The notes: generated from the letters alone by a model not told the origin. A stretch of DNA of 64,000 nt from Paludibacteraceae bacterium (GCA_024401555.1 JAKSKV010000012.1:1-64000); one strand, 5' to 3'; shown: positions 53,579-62,001, counted from the first letter of the stretch. A program made the numbers and translations.

Positions 53579-54212
53579 CAGCCTTATTCGTTTGCTCGTC
53601 AAACTCGGCTAAATGGGCAGTGTCGTTCCATGAGACCACATTCCAGACGCCGTCTCTCTTTTCAACGATGGCTACGGCTGTAGAAAGCGGGTGCACCGCG
53701 TAGGCGATGTCGGAAATCTGTTGGTATTTGAGGTAGGTGTAGAGCGTTTTCAGAAGAGCGCCGTGGGTGACCACCAATATGTTTTCGCCAGGGTGCTCTG
53801 CGGCCACTCTCTCCATGAATTGAGCAGCGCGTATTCTGACCTCTTCGTAGGTTTCGCAAGTTTCCCTTCTATACTTTTCGGGATGGTTCCAAAAGAGATC
53901 AATCTCTTCTGGGTACTCCTTTTTTAGGTCGTCGATCAGAATGCCTTGCCAGTCTCCCATCAGAATCTCCTTCAGCGCATCCTCCTTTTGGATAGGGATC
54001 TGCCTCTCGCCAAGAATGTTTTTTGTTGTTTCCAAGGCGCGTCTGAGCGGACTGCTGTAAACTTGGTCGAACGGTATCTCCTGGAGGTGCTTGCCAAGTG
54101 CTTTCGCTTGGTTTACGCCGAGTGGGGTGAGGTCGGTTTCGAATTGACCTTGCATGCGGTTCTCTTGGTTCCAGTAGGTCTGTCCGTGTCTGACGAGGTA
54201 AAAACGTGTCAT
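53565..54212 (-). CDS. Histidine phosphatase family protein
   Basis: A 215-residue member of the phosphoglycerate-mutase-like histidine phosphatases. The catalytic L-V-R-H-G-Q-T lies at 6-12 (H9 the phospho-acceptor), R-A-L-E-T-T provides the second Arg, G-D-W-Q-G is the acidic segment and V-V-T-H-G-A-L-L holds the second His. Members include phosphoglycerate mutase-like, CobC-like and broad sugar phosphatases; the substrate cannot be chosen from sequence. The gene lies downstream of DUF177-rpmF but a terminator separates them. Confidence 0.93.
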   Translation of the reverse strand: MTRFYLVRHGQTYWNQENRMQGQFETDLTPLGVNQAKALGKHLQEIPFDQVYSSPLRRALETTKNILGERQIPIQKEDALKEILMGDWQGILIDDLKKEYPEEIDLFWNHPEKYRRETCETYEEVRIRAAQFMERVAAEHPGENILVVTHGALLKTLYTYLKYQQISDIAYAVHPLSTAVAIVEKRDGVWNVVSWNDTAHLAEFDEQTNKAANTI

Positions 54213-54231
54213 TGATGATTTCCTTTGCTGT

Positions 54232-54267
54232 GAAAAAAAAGAAAGGAGTCACACGAGGCAACTCCTT
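54232..54267 (-). terminator. Terminator of the DUF177-rpmF operon
   Basis: On the minus strand AAGGAGT (54267-54261) and ACTCCTT (54249-54243) form a stem followed by TCTTTTTTTT. Confidence 0.85.
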
Positions 54268-54293
54268 CCGATACGTTTATTATACGGCGTCGA

Positions 54294-54479
54294 TTAAACA
54301 GCTTCTTGCTTCTCGACAGCTACCATACCACGATAGTATCCGCAAGAACCGCATACTCTGTGATACAAATAAAGTGCGCCGCAATTTGGACATACTGCCA
54401 ATGTAGGAGCTACTGCCTTGTAGTGAGTTCTTCTCTTAGCTCCTCTTGATTTACCTTGTCTTCGTTTAGGATGTGCCAT
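54294..54479 (-). CDS. rpmF: 50S ribosomal protein L32
   Basis: A 61-residue protein: MAHPKRRQGKSRGAKRRTH at the start, then a zinc-ribbon with C-P-N-C-G and C-G-S-C-G-Y-Y. All four Cys are present, so this is the zinc-binding form. It follows the DUF177 gene by 17 nt, the conserved yceD-rpmF pairing. Confidence 0.98.
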   Translation of the reverse strand: MAHPKRRQGKSRGAKRRTHYKAVAPTLAVCPNCGALYLYHRVCGSCGYYRGMVAVEKQEAV

Positions 54480-54496
54480 TTTGTTAATATTTTAAA

Positions 54497-55084
54497 TTAG
54501 TTATTGTCTAATAATTTTTTGAGGGCGTTCCAGCGTGGATCGATTTCCCTCTCAGTATTCTCTTCGGATTCTTCGCTAGAGACGTCACTTGCCAGGCTGT
54601 CGTCATCTGAATCCTCTATTTCATTTCTGTCAACTGCCAAATGTTTCCTGAGCGTCTTGACCATCTCTTCGTCACATTCTCCCGCCTCGTGGATATGGCG
54701 GATAGGAATTTGAAGGGCGATGAACTCGTACATATACCAAGAGAGGTCGATTTCTCCTTCCTCCTCTGATACGACCACTAATCGGTCGTCCTCTTCGGAC
54801 TTGTCCTCTCCAAACTTCACAGTCAAACTCTCTTCGCAAGAGATCTCCTGATCCATTTCGCTCAAACATCTGTCGCACAATACTTTTACTGTGCCTTCCA
54901 TACTGAAGTTGATTAGAAAAGAGTGGAGTGTCTTCCTGATGATGATGTCGGCTTGTACCTTGCCGCTGTTCACCTCCGGACCATCCACCATTTCGAAGAA
55001 CTTGTCATCCAAAGCGTAATGGAACTCGTGATCACCGATTTCCAAGTCTTTTAGGGGTACTATGTAAGTATCTTCTATTTCCAC
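54497..55084 (-). CDS. DUF177 (YceD-like) protein
   Basis: A 195-residue YceD/DUF177 family protein. The central C-D-R-C-L-S-E-M with a nearby E-E-S-L-T-V segment is the family hallmark; the C-terminal half is very acidic, and the last residues (R-E-I-D-P-R-W-N-A-L-K-K-L-L) match the conserved D-P-R-W-x-x-L-x-x-L ending. The family is linked to 23S rRNA accumulation and sits next to rpmF in most bacteria. A TAATTTTG box (minus, 55111-55118) precedes it. Confidence 0.93.
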   Translation of the reverse strand: MEIEDTYIVPLKDLEIGDHEFHYALDDKFFEMVDGPEVNSGKVQADIIIRKTLHSFLINFSMEGTVKVLCDRCLSEMDQEISCEESLTVKFGEDKSEEDDRLVVVSEEEGEIDLSWYMYEFIALQIPIRHIHEAGECDEEMVKTLRKHLAVDRNEIEDSDDDSLASDVSSEESEENTEREIDPRWNALKKLLDNN

Positions 55085-55110
55085 TTATGTATGGATTCTA
55101 AAAATCTCCG

Positions 55111-55118
55111 CAAAATTA
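55111..55118 (-). promoter_or_regulatory. Promoter -7 box of the DUF177-rpmF operon
   Basis: TAATTTTG on the minus strand, about 27 nt before the start codon. Confidence 0.75.
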
Positions 55119-55205
55119 CAAAATTTACTGATATCTTAAACCTCTCTGAGATTCATTTTTTGAAAAATTGTAATTTTATTTTATAACGAATTGTTACTTA
55201 ATGTT

Positions 55206-56384
55206 TTAGCTGTTTGGTAGGATGATTCTAAATGTCGTTCCTACATTGATTTCAGAGTGTTTTACGAATATTTTTCCTTTGTGGTACTCCTCAACAATGC
55301 GTCGGACGAGGGATAATCCTAATCCCCAGCCTCTTTTCTTGGTGGTGAAACCAGGGTTGAATACCGTTTCGAATTTTGATTTAGGTATGCCTTTGCCCGT
55401 GTCGGTCACGTCGATGATGACCTTCCCGTTGATACGGCTCACCTCCACGTGGATTTTTCCTTCGCCCTCCATGGCGTCGATCGCGTTCTTGCATAGGTTT
55501 TCGATCACCCATTCGAAAAGAGGTTGGTTGAGTGCCACCGTGATAGGACTCTCCTCGGTATATTGGCAAGTGATGGAGACTTTGTTGGAGGTCCTTTTCC
55601 GCATGTAAGCCAGTGCGTTGTCCAAAATGTCGTTCAACACGACGGGGGTCAACTCTGCCTTGGATCCGATTTTCGAAAAACGTTCCGCAATGGTACGGAG
55701 TCGATTCACATCCTTCTCCATTTCGTCCATCATGCTCTTGTCCACGCCTTCGCTTTTGAGTATCTCCACCCAAGCGAGTAGGGAAGAGATGGGGGTGCCT
55801 AATTGGTGCGCTGTCTCTTTGGATAATCCCACCCATACTCTGTTCTGCTCCGATCTTTTCGCACTGGCGAATACGAAGAAGAGAACGACGAAGAAGGTGA
55901 CGATGATGCACCATTGTATGTAGGGGTAATACTCTAACTTGTTTAGAATGGTTGATTTGCCATAGTAGAGGAAATGCTGGGTGTCTTCATCAATTTGGAT
56001 GGTGATGGCCGTCTCCTCTCTTTTGAATTCTTCCAGTTTCTTGTTAAGGAATTTGGCCACCTCCGCCGAGTCGCTTTTCTCCTCCGCCTCTTCTGATAAT
56101 CCAAGGTTCCTGTGCATGATGACGCTGCCGTTGTCGTCCGCGATCAGCACGGGGATTGTTGTGTTTCCCTCTATAACCTCCATCAAAAAAGAGAGGTCGC
56201 TCTCATCGTTTGTGGAGACCAATCTTCGTGTGGCTTCCGCCCAAAGGTTGATTCTCTGTCGCTCTTCTCCTGCCATCTCTTGGGCGAGGTGGTTGGAGTA
56301 GTAAACGGATATTCCCACGATCAAGATGGCGATGGCGGAGAAGATGTATTTGATATTTTTTTGATTGTCTAATCCGAATTTCAT
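55206..56384 (-). CDS. Membrane-bound sensor histidine kinase
   Basis: A 392-residue kinase with TM1 about 12-30, an extracytoplasmic sensor region about 31-153 and TM2 about 156-173. The DHp helix carries K-E-T-A-H-Q-L-G-T-P with H193 as the phospho-acceptor; the ATPase domain has N-L-C-K-N-A-I-D-A-M (N box), D-T-G-K-G-I-P (G1) and G-W-G-L-G-L-S-L (G2). No response regulator gene is adjacent, so its partner lies elsewhere. It starts 4 nt after rsgA's stop and is probably co-transcribed with frr-rsgA. Confidence 0.93.
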   Translation of the reverse strand: MKFGLDNQKNIKYIFSAIAILIVGISVYYSNHLAQEMAGEERQRINLWAEATRRLVSTNDESDLSFLMEVIEGNTTIPVLIADDNGSVIMHRNLGLSEEAEEKSDSAEVAKFLNKKLEEFKREETAITIQIDEDTQHFLYYGKSTILNKLEYYPYIQWCIIVTFFVVLFFVFASAKRSEQNRVWVGLSKETAHQLGTPISSLLAWVEILKSEGVDKSMMDEMEKDVNRLRTIAERFSKIGSKAELTPVVLNDILDNALAYMRKRTSNKVSITCQYTEESPITVALNQPLFEWVIENLCKNAIDAMEGEGKIHVEVSRINGKVIIDVTDTGKGIPKSKFETVFNPGFTTKKRGWGLGLSLVRRIVEEYHKGKIFVKHSEINVGTTFRIILPNS

Positions 56385-56388
56385 CGTA

Positions 56389-57315
56389 TCATCTGTATTT
56401 TCCCTCTTCGCAGTCGTCCAAAATGCTCAGATAACTGGTGTAGCGGGATTCGCTGATCGTGTGGTTTTCTATGGCTTGTAGGACGGCGCAACCGGGTTCG
56501 TGGATATGGGTGCAATTGCCGAATTTGCAATTGGCGGATTCCTTGAATATTTCAGGGAAATAGTGTCCGACCTCCTCTTTCTTGAAATCGATGGTGCCGA
56601 ACCCTTTGATGCCTGGGGTGTCAATTAGGTAGGAGTTCTCGTTCAGTTCGAACATCTCGGAGAAGGTAGTGGTGTGCATGCCCTTGTTGTGGACATCCGA
56701 TATCTCGCCTGTTTTTGTCTCGAATTCCGGTGCGATGGCATTGATGAGGGAGGATTTCCCCACGCCTGAGTTGCCGGAGAGTAGGGAGGTCTTCCCTTGC
56801 AGCATCTCTTTGAGTTTGTCGATGTTTTCGCCTGTTTTGGCGGATACGGCCAAACACTCGTATCCGATGGTTTCATACAGGTATATCAGCGCCTTCATGT
56901 ATTCGGTCTCCTCGTCGTCATAGAGGTCCGTCTTGTTGATGATGATCTTGGCGTTTACCTGATAAGCCTCGCTGGTGGCGAGTGCTCTGTCGATGAAGAC
57001 GGTGGAGGTTTGTGGATGGTTGATGGTCACGATCAATAGCAGTTGGTCCAAATTGGCTGCGATGATGTGCAACTGCTTGGAGAGGTTGGTAGGTTTCCTG
57101 ACGATGTAGTTTTTTCGCTCCTCGATAGCGGTGATCCATCCGGGCCCTTCCGTGGGCATATCGAAAGAAACCCGATCGCCGACGGCAACCGGGTTTGTGC
57201 TTTTGATCCCTTTGATACGGAAGTTTCCTTTGATTTTACATTCAAAGAGTTGGCCGTTGGATTCGCTTTTGACCCAATAGCCACTTCCTGTATTTTTGAC
57301 CACGAGACCGATCAT
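56389..57315 (-). CDS. rsgA: Ribosome small-subunit-dependent GTPase A
   Basis: A circularly permuted GTPase that helps mature the 30S subunit. 308 residues: N-terminal OB domain (1-70); then G4 (I-I-N-K-T-D-L) before G1 ([12 protein letters not shown]) and G3 (D-T-P-G-I-K-G-F); the C-terminal zinc finger is [14 protein letters not shown]. The ATG overlaps the frr stop by 4 nt, so translation is probably coupled. Confidence 0.97.
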   Translation of the reverse strand: MIGLVVKNTGSGYWVKSESNGQLFECKIKGNFRIKGIKSTNPVAVGDRVSFDMPTEGPGWITAIEERKNYIVRKPTNLSKQLHIIAANLDQLLLIVTINHPQTSTVFIDRALATSEAYQVNAKIIINKTDLYDDEETEYMKALIYLYETIGYECLAVSAKTGENIDKLKEMLQGKTSLLSGNSGVGKSSLINAIAPEFETKTGEISDVHNKGMHTTTFSEMFELNENSYLIDTPGIKGFGTIDFKKEEVGHYFPEIFKESANCKFGNCTHIHEPGCAVLQAIENHTISESRYTSYLSILDDCEEGKYR

Positions 57316-57872
57316 ACTGTCATCACCTCTTTCTCCTTTGCGGCGAGAATCTCATCAACCTTCTTGATATATTTGTCGTGGATCTTTTGAACTTCAGCCT
57401 CTGCGTCCTTCTCAGCGTCTTCCGCCAAACCGTTCTTGATCTCCTTCTTCAAACCGTCGATCGCGTCGCGGCGAGCGTTACGGATGCTGATCTTGGCGTC
57501 TTCGCCGTCCGCACGGGTCTGCTTTACCAAAGCCTTACGTCTATCCTCTGTCAAAGGTGGAATGCAAAGGCGGATGAGCTCTCCGTTGTTCTCAGGTGTG
57601 ATACCTACCTCAGAAGCCATGATGGCCTTCTCGATCTCTGATATCATCTTCTTTTCCCAAGGTTGGATCGCGATGGTGCGGGCGTCGGGTGTAGTGATTG
57701 TGGCAACGCCTGAAAGGGGAACGATGCTTCCGTAGTAATCCAAACGCACACCGTCAAGGATGCGGACATTCGCTTTGCCTGCTCTGATGCGTGCCAATGA
57801 GTCATCCAAGTGGAGCAATGCTTGTTCCATCTTCTCTTCAGCCGCTTTGAAATAATCTTTTACTTCTGCCAT
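57312..57872 (-). CDS. frr: Ribosome recycling factor
   Basis: Splits post-termination ribosomes with EF-G. 186 residues, the family's usual length, from the ATG at 57872 ([15 protein letters not shown]). An in-frame ATG at 57914 is rejected because a promoter box (TATTTTTG, minus, 57912-57919) puts transcription start downstream of it. Family segments include [13 protein letters not shown], the central P-L-T-E-D-R-R-K, and the E[14 protein letters not shown] helix. First gene of frr-rsgA-kinase. Confidence 0.97.
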   Translation of the reverse strand: MAEVKDYFKAAEEKMEQALLHLDDSLARIRAGKANVRILDGVRLDYYGSIVPLSGVATITTPDARTIAIQPWEKKMISEIEKAIMASEVGITPENNGELIRLCIPPLTEDRRKALVKQTRADGEDAKISIRNARRDAIDGLKKEIKNGLAEDAEKDAEAEVQKIHDKYIKKVDEILAAKEKEVMTV

Positions 57873-57911
57873 ACTATTTAATATTTTTATTGTCAAAATT
57901 TGAATTGAACG

Positions 57912-57919
57912 CAAAAATA
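57912..57919 (-). promoter_or_regulatory. Promoter -7 box of frr-rsgA-kinase operon
   Basis: TATTTTTG on the minus strand, about 40 nt before the chosen frr start. Confidence 0.72.
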
Positions 57920-57960
57920 GGAAAAAATCCGTAATTCAAGCGATTTGTGTGCGATTATTG

Positions 57961-58887
57961 TCACTCCTTTATGAGCCGATGCCCAATTTCTCCTTCTGCG
58001 CCGATCTCTTTGATGAGATAGAATCCCTTGCGTTTATTGTTGGAAGAGACGAATTCAGCTTGGTTGGCGTAAACTCCGATTCTTCTCCCTGTTAGGTCGT
58101 ACACCTCGATTTTGATGGGAGAGGGGATTGCTTCCATTGTGAGGTCGTCGAGGATTGTCTCCTCGTTAGCTCCCTCGTTTCCGCATTCGTGGAGAGGAAA
58201 TTGAATGCCTAGATCAATCTCCTTCCCCGCTACATATTCGACGGGATCTGTGATGAGTGTGTCGCCCTCCGAAGAGGTGAGACGGAAGGTGTAGGGACCT
58301 ATTTTGCTCTTGTCTTCGTCTATCCCTCCATTCTCCACATAGTAGTTATACATCTCTCTGTGGATAGGGACGAAGGTGCCGTCTTGTCGTTGGTACTCCA
58401 CTTGGTTGATGCGGTATTTGATGTCGTAGAAAATGGCTTTGAAGTAGAATTGGCTGGTTCCCTCTTCAAATTTCACTTTGATGTTTTTCTCCTCCTCGCA
58501 GGGAACGAATTGCCATTTGATTGGCACTCTTCCAGCTTCTAATGTCGCTATTTGCAGGAAGGATAAGGTGCTGAAATCAATGTCTCCATGTTTGCATTCC
58601 GGACAGCGGTCCACCACCTTTACAGTGATCTCTCCCAAGGGACCGAATACCCTTACGCAGGCGCCACAAGCGTAGCTGCTGTCGTATTGCGTATGGTTCA
58701 TGGCACAGTGGAGAAACTCGTCTTCTGGGACGTAGATGCCACAGTTACCTCCGTTAGAACCCGCCACGCCTCCGTATTGGGTGCCTTCTCCCGTGTACCA
58801 CGTGGTGTCGCACTCGGCTATCGGAAAGGCCATCGTCATAAAGGTACATAGGGATAATAATAAAAGTGTGCCGATTCTTTTCTTCAT
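57961..58887 (-). CDS. Expansin-like protein with T9SS type-A CTD
   Basis: A 308-residue secreted protein. The signal peptide (about 1-20) is followed by a double-psi beta-barrel expansin D1 domain (about 28-130): G-E-G-T-Q-Y-G-G, paired Cys, A-C-G-A-C-V-R-V, V-V-D-R-C-P-E-C, and H-G-D-I-D-F-S with D104 at the position of the essential Asp of bacterial expansins. A D2-like beta-sandwich (about 133-235) ends with G-P-Y-T-F-R-L-T. The last ~55 residues (V-Y-D-L-T-G-R-R ... GFYLIKEIG) are a T9SS type-A sorting domain. Expansins loosen plant cell-wall polysaccharide without hydrolysis. Alternative: an RlpA-like or barwin-like protein, less likely given the D2-like half. Confidence 0.8.
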   Translation of the reverse strand: MKKRIGTLLLLSLCTFMTMAFPIAECDTTWYTGEGTQYGGVAGSNGGNCGIYVPEDEFLHCAMNHTQYDSSYACGACVRVFGPLGEITVKVVDRCPECKHGDIDFSTLSFLQIATLEAGRVPIKWQFVPCEEEKNIKVKFEEGTSQFYFKAIFYDIKYRINQVEYQRQDGTFVPIHREMYNYYVENGGIDEDKSKIGPYTFRLTSSEGDTLITDPVEYVAGKEIDLGIQFPLHECGNEGANEETILDDLTMEAIPSPIKIEVYDLTGRRIGVYANQAEFVSSNNKRKGFYLIKEIGAEGEIGHRLIKE

Positions 58888-58910
58888 GCGCTATTCGATA
58901 AAGTGTTATG

Positions 58911-58918
58911 CGAAGATA
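58911..58918 (-). promoter_or_regulatory. Promoter -7 box of the expansin-like gene
   Basis: TATCTTCG on the minus strand, 24 nt before the ATG; divergent from the RES gene promoter. Confidence 0.65.
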
Positions 58919-58950
58919 GGTATTTTCTTTTTTTTGATGGCAATTTTCGT

Positions 58951-58958
58951 TATATTTG
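58951..58958 (+). promoter_or_regulatory. Promoter -7 box of the RES-domain gene
   Basis: TATATTTG, followed by GGAAAGG at 58961-58967 and the ATG at 58979; this fixes the start downstream of other in-frame ATGs. Confidence 0.7.
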
Positions 58959-58978
58959 TGGGAAAGGATGATTTTGAT

Positions 58979-59818
58979 ATGCAATTTGAGGAGATAAAAG
59001 AGCGGTTGTTGCGGATGGATATGCAATCCTACCCGGTAGAGGAGGTGCGTTTCCTGTTGCGGGAGGCTGGACCCAGCGGCTTTATGGTTGCCTCCTTGGA
59101 GGTGGGGCAGCGTATCGTCCGGGCCCGTGTGGGAACGAATGTGATGAAGGCCACCGACCTTTCTTACCGCCATTCTCCGGAACTCAATCCTCATTATTGG
59201 CGGGCAAGCACACCGGATATGCGTATGTTTTATGGCTGTTTGGTGGCGGATGAAACTTCCGCGTTCCCTTCCGAATATGTGTCGGCTGTCGAGTGTTCAC
59301 GGCTCCTTTCGGAGGCGTGTGTGGATGGCGACGAGTTGGTTACTTTCGGTATTTGGAAGGTGGTACGTTCCATCTCTGTGATAGAGGTGATTCATCCTAA
59401 CTACTTCTCCCATGCGGAGGAAAATCCTCTTCTGAAACAGGCGAAGTTTCAATACGAGTCCCTGCTGGCGAGTTGTCCTAAGCATCTTCGGGAGGAGTTG
59501 GACCAACGGGCAGAGTTCTTCTCTTATGTCTTTTCCCGCCCTAATCCTTCGAAGCGTGACTATGAATACCTGATTAGCGCTCTCTTTTCTGAAATGTCCG
59601 TGAAGAAGGGGTACGATGGCGTGCTCTACCCATCGGTCGCCACAGATGGCATGGTGGGACTCAATGTGGCTTTGACGGATCGTGTGGCGGACAAATGCGT
59701 CTGTTTGGATAGCGTAAGTCGATATAAGATTCATCGAATGGAAGATGGCTCCGTATCCATGGAGTACAAAGATGATGGATATCTAATGCCGAACGGAATG
59801 ATCCGTTATGGCGTTTAG
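58979..59818 (+). CDS. RES-domain protein without adjacent antitoxin
   Basis: A 279-residue protein that looks like a RES-family member (named for conserved Arg, Glu, Ser; known members degrade NAD+ as toxins). Candidates: R48/R50 in I-V-R-A-R-V-G, R-A-S-T-P-D-M-R-M-F-Y-G and a D-E-T-S acidic stretch near 91-94, and S219 in G-Y-D-G-V-L-Y-P-S-V, followed by G-L-N-V-A-L. I chose the ATG at 58979 since the promoter box at 58951 excludes upstream ATGs. It is longer than typical RES toxins (about 150-230), and no Xre/MbcA-type antitoxin gene is next to it; flanking genes are an expansin (divergent) and AlkD (convergent). A non-toxin role is possible. Confidence 0.65.
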   Translation: MQFEEIKERLLRMDMQSYPVEEVRFLLREAGPSGFMVASLEVGQRIVRARVGTNVMKATDLSYRHSPELNPHYWRASTPDMRMFYGCLVADETSAFPSEYVSAVECSRLLSEACVDGDELVTFGIWKVVRSISVIEVIHPNYFSHAEENPLLKQAKFQYESLLASCPKHLREELDQRAEFFSYVFSRPNPSKRDYEYLISALFSEMSVKKGYDGVLYPSVATDGMVGLNVALTDRVADKCVCLDSVSRYKIHRMEDGSVSMEYKDDGYLMPNGMIRYGV

Positions 59819-59839
59819 TAATGGAATGAAAACCCTGAA

Positions 59840-60556
59840 TTATACCTCGCCTCGTAGATAGGCCCTCCGTTCTTCCTCTTCAAATCGCTCGATGGCGTAG
59901 CGCAGTGTCGTGCGGGGCATGGTTTTGTAGCGATCCTTCAAATAATTTTTTAGTCTATCCTCCTTTTGCTTTCCACACTCTCTTAAAAGCCAGCCGACTG
60001 CCTTTTGGATGAGGTCGTGCGGGTGATGTGATAATATGTCCGCTATTTTGAAGGTGTCGTCTATATCGCCATTCCTCACGAATTTCATAGTGCTGACGAT
60101 GCCGATGCGTTGCTCCCAAATGGTTTTGCCGTTCTGGGCCAAGTCATAGAGTAGGGTACGGTCTTTGTCGAAAAGCCATGCACCCAATATTTCGTAGCAG
60201 GAGAGATCCACCAAGTCCCAATTGTTGATGTGGGCGGTGTGGGAGAGATAAAAGTCCACGCATTGTTTTTGCTTTTCGGGCTCTTTTTTTGCGTGCTTAA
60301 ATATTTGGATAAGGGTGAGCAAAGCGGCCAAGCGGATCTCGTGGAGCGGTGAGGTGACGCATCGCTCCAACTCTTCGAAAGTGGTGCTGCCCCATACGCT
60401 TTTAACGATCGCTCTGGTGACTGGTACTTTGATGCCTAAAAATTGGTCACCTTCGCCATACTCTCCTTTGCCGGTTTTGAAAAAGCGGGAGAGGTTAGCC
60501 ACTTGACTTTCGTCGCGGTGCGATAAGATCGCCTCGTATAGTTTCTCTTCTGACAT
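59840..60556 (-). CDS. AlkD-type DNA alkylation repair protein
   Basis: A 238-residue all-helical HEAT-like repeat protein of the DNA alkylation repair (AlkC/AlkD) family, which removes bulky alkylated bases such as 3-methyladenine. Family segments include the early F-F-K-T-G-K-G-E-Y-G-E-G-D-Q-F-L-G-I-K-V-P, a central W-D-L-V-D-L-S-C-Y-E-I-L-G, and K-A-V-G-W-L-L-R-E-C-G-K near the end; the W/D/R residues lining the DNA cleft appear present. It starts 3 nt after the upstream secreted protein's stop, probably one transcript. Confidence 0.93.
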   Translation of the reverse strand: MSEEKLYEAILSHRDESQVANLSRFFKTGKGEYGEGDQFLGIKVPVTRAIVKSVWGSTTFEELERCVTSPLHEIRLAALLTLIQIFKHAKKEPEKQKQCVDFYLSHTAHINNWDLVDLSCYEILGAWLFDKDRTLLYDLAQNGKTIWEQRIGIVSTMKFVRNGDIDDTFKIADILSHHPHDLIQKAVGWLLRECGKQKEDRLKNYLKDRYKTMPRTTLRYAIERFEEEERRAYLRGEV

Positions 60557-60559
60557 ATT

Positions 60560-61627
60560 TTATTTGCTTTTTTTGATGGTTTTCCCGTAGGTGGCCATCT
60601 TAACGCATAGTAAATCTAATCTGTTCTTATTGCCCTTTTCGTTGTAAACCTTTAAAAACTCTTCGTGGAAAAGGATGAAAGGGCGACCTCCGCATTTGAC
60701 GTTCCCTTCGTTGTAGGCGCAGAGCCTATTCTCCAACTCCACTTGGTAGAGGTCGTCGTTGCCGTTCTCCTTGCAGTACATCAAGAAGAGCGAAGCGCTC
60801 ATAAATTCCAAAAACTCATTCCCCTTCTGCGTGTATTGACGAAGGAAAGATTGTGCCATCGATTGGAAGAAGGGATATTCGCTCTTCACGTTCGCGTGGC
60901 ATCTCCAACTATCGTAAACCATGCCACAGCCCGTTTGTAAAAGCGTGTTGCCACTCTTTTTCGCCAATTGGTAGGTGTGGATGGAGGAACGGAAATCAAA
61001 AGGGGATACCTTGGCGGTGATGTAGTCGTATTTTTTCTTGGACTTATTGTTGAGCCAGTTGAATTGCGTATTGGTTACTTTGTCCGCCCAAGTCAGGTAT
61101 TCCGTGATGTGGGCAGCCAACTCCGCGATGTTGTTGTCGTATTTAATGACAGCTGCGAACTCTTCCAACATTGGGATGGCCACATTCATCAGCGAATCGC
61201 CTTTTGCGCAAACGCTGTGGTAGCGGTTGTCCTTCTCGATGTGTCCGGATTTGTACCGATAGAAGTAGGAGGCGGCGCTGAGGGTGTTGATATCCTTCTC
61301 CACGGTGTTGAGCCAATCCACGATTTTGTAACTTTTGTATTTGCTGACGTTGATCGCGCTGATCGTCGAACTGTATAGGTTGGAAAAATCCCAAGGCGAG
61401 GTGAAGCTTAGAAGATCTTTGGACCCTTTCTTTTGATTTTCGTTCTGGTAGATCCTGATGGAGTTGGCCAACATTAGGAATCCGTTCACATTGGAGAATT
61501 CCACGTTGGAGAATTTGCTTTTGAAGAAAAGATCCTCCTGCCAGTATTTATCCGTGGAGTTGCTTTGCGAAAAGGCCACATGGCAAACGGAAAGAGCCAT
61601 GCATAACGCTACAATTGTCTTTTTCAT
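60560..61627 (-). CDS. Secreted hypothetical protein upstream of the AlkD gene
   Basis: A 355-residue protein with a signal peptide (1-20, V-A-F-S-Q). I do not recognise it. The mature part is helical and rich in Asn, Lys and Tyr, with no repeats and few Cys; the C-terminus is basic. No T9SS domain or lipobox, so it is probably periplasmic. It is separated from the AlkD gene by 3 nt, but a secreted protein has no obvious link to DNA repair. The upstream leader contains a CCCTAT ... ATAGGG stem (61670-61711). Confidence 0.7.
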   Translation of the reverse strand: MKKTIVALCMALSVCHVAFSQSNSTDKYWQEDLFFKSKFSNVEFSNVNGFLMLANSIRIYQNENQKKGSKDLLSFTSPWDFSNLYSSTISAINVSKYKSYKIVDWLNTVEKDINTLSAASYFYRYKSGHIEKDNRYHSVCAKGDSLMNVAIPMLEEFAAVIKYDNNIAELAAHITEYLTWADKVTNTQFNWLNNKSKKKYDYITAKVSPFDFRSSIHTYQLAKKSGNTLLQTGCGMVYDSWRCHANVKSEYPFFQSMAQSFLRQYTQKGNEFLEFMSASLFLMYCKENGNDDLYQVELENRLCAYNEGNVKCGGRPFILFHEEFLKVYNEKGNKNRLDLLCVKMATYGKTIKKSK

Positions 61628-61669
61628 TTTCTTGGAGTTTTAATGGTTAATAAAAGGGCTTCCTCGTCG

Positions 61670-61711
61670 CCCTATTCCGCACGGAATAACCGCTTGTGGA
61701 ATCTGATAGGG
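61670..61711. other. Inverted repeat upstream of the secreted hypothetical gene
   Basis: CCCTAT (61670-61675) pairs with ATAGGG (61706-61711), with an inner ATTCCG/CGGAAT hairpin. It could be a leader structure or operator; no T run follows on either strand. Confidence 0.4.
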
Positions 61712-61851
61712 ATATTTAAACGCTAATCAAACAACGCAAATTTCGCTTTTTTTACGATATCTACCAACCTTAAAATTCATTTTTCGTCAAAAATTCAGCG
61801 TCAAAGCCGTTTTTTTTAGGAAAATTCAAAAAAATAGAATCATTTATTTTG

Positions 61852-61878
61852 TAAAGTAAAAAATGCGTCTTAATTTTG
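61852..61878 (+). promoter_or_regulatory. Consensus promoter of a small RNA
   Basis: A TTTTG at about 61847-61851, a 19-nt spacer and TAATTTTG at 61871-61878 match the Bacteroidota promoter closely. It does not belong to kdsB, which has its own box at 62002. Confidence 0.78.
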
Positions 61879-61884
61879 TGGCGC

Positions 61885-61961
61885 AAACAAAACAGGTAGA
61901 TTTTTTCATAGTTAAGGTGGGTGCGCCGAAGTCGTGAGATTTTGGCGCACTAATTTTTTTT
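61885..61961 (+). ncRNA. Candidate ~77-nt small RNA upstream of kdsB
   Basis: A strong promoter ends at 61878, and about 45 nt later a perfect 7-bp stem GTGCGCC (61921-61927)/GGCGCAC (61944-61950) is followed by TAATTTTTTTT, a good terminator. The transcript of about 77 nt contains no credible ORF. Its 5' part is A-rich and single-stranded. It could be a trans-acting small RNA or a terminated leader upstream of kdsB. The remaining parts of the 61628-62040 gap are AT-rich with no other clear feature. Confidence 0.6.
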
Positions 61962-62001
61962 AGAATTTAGAATTAAGAATTATGTTTTGTTGTATTTTCG
62001 T

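Noticed and set aside
57873-57914. Longer frr reading frame from 57914
   Set aside because: The promoter box overlaps this ATG, and homologues begin at the MAEVKDYF equivalent.
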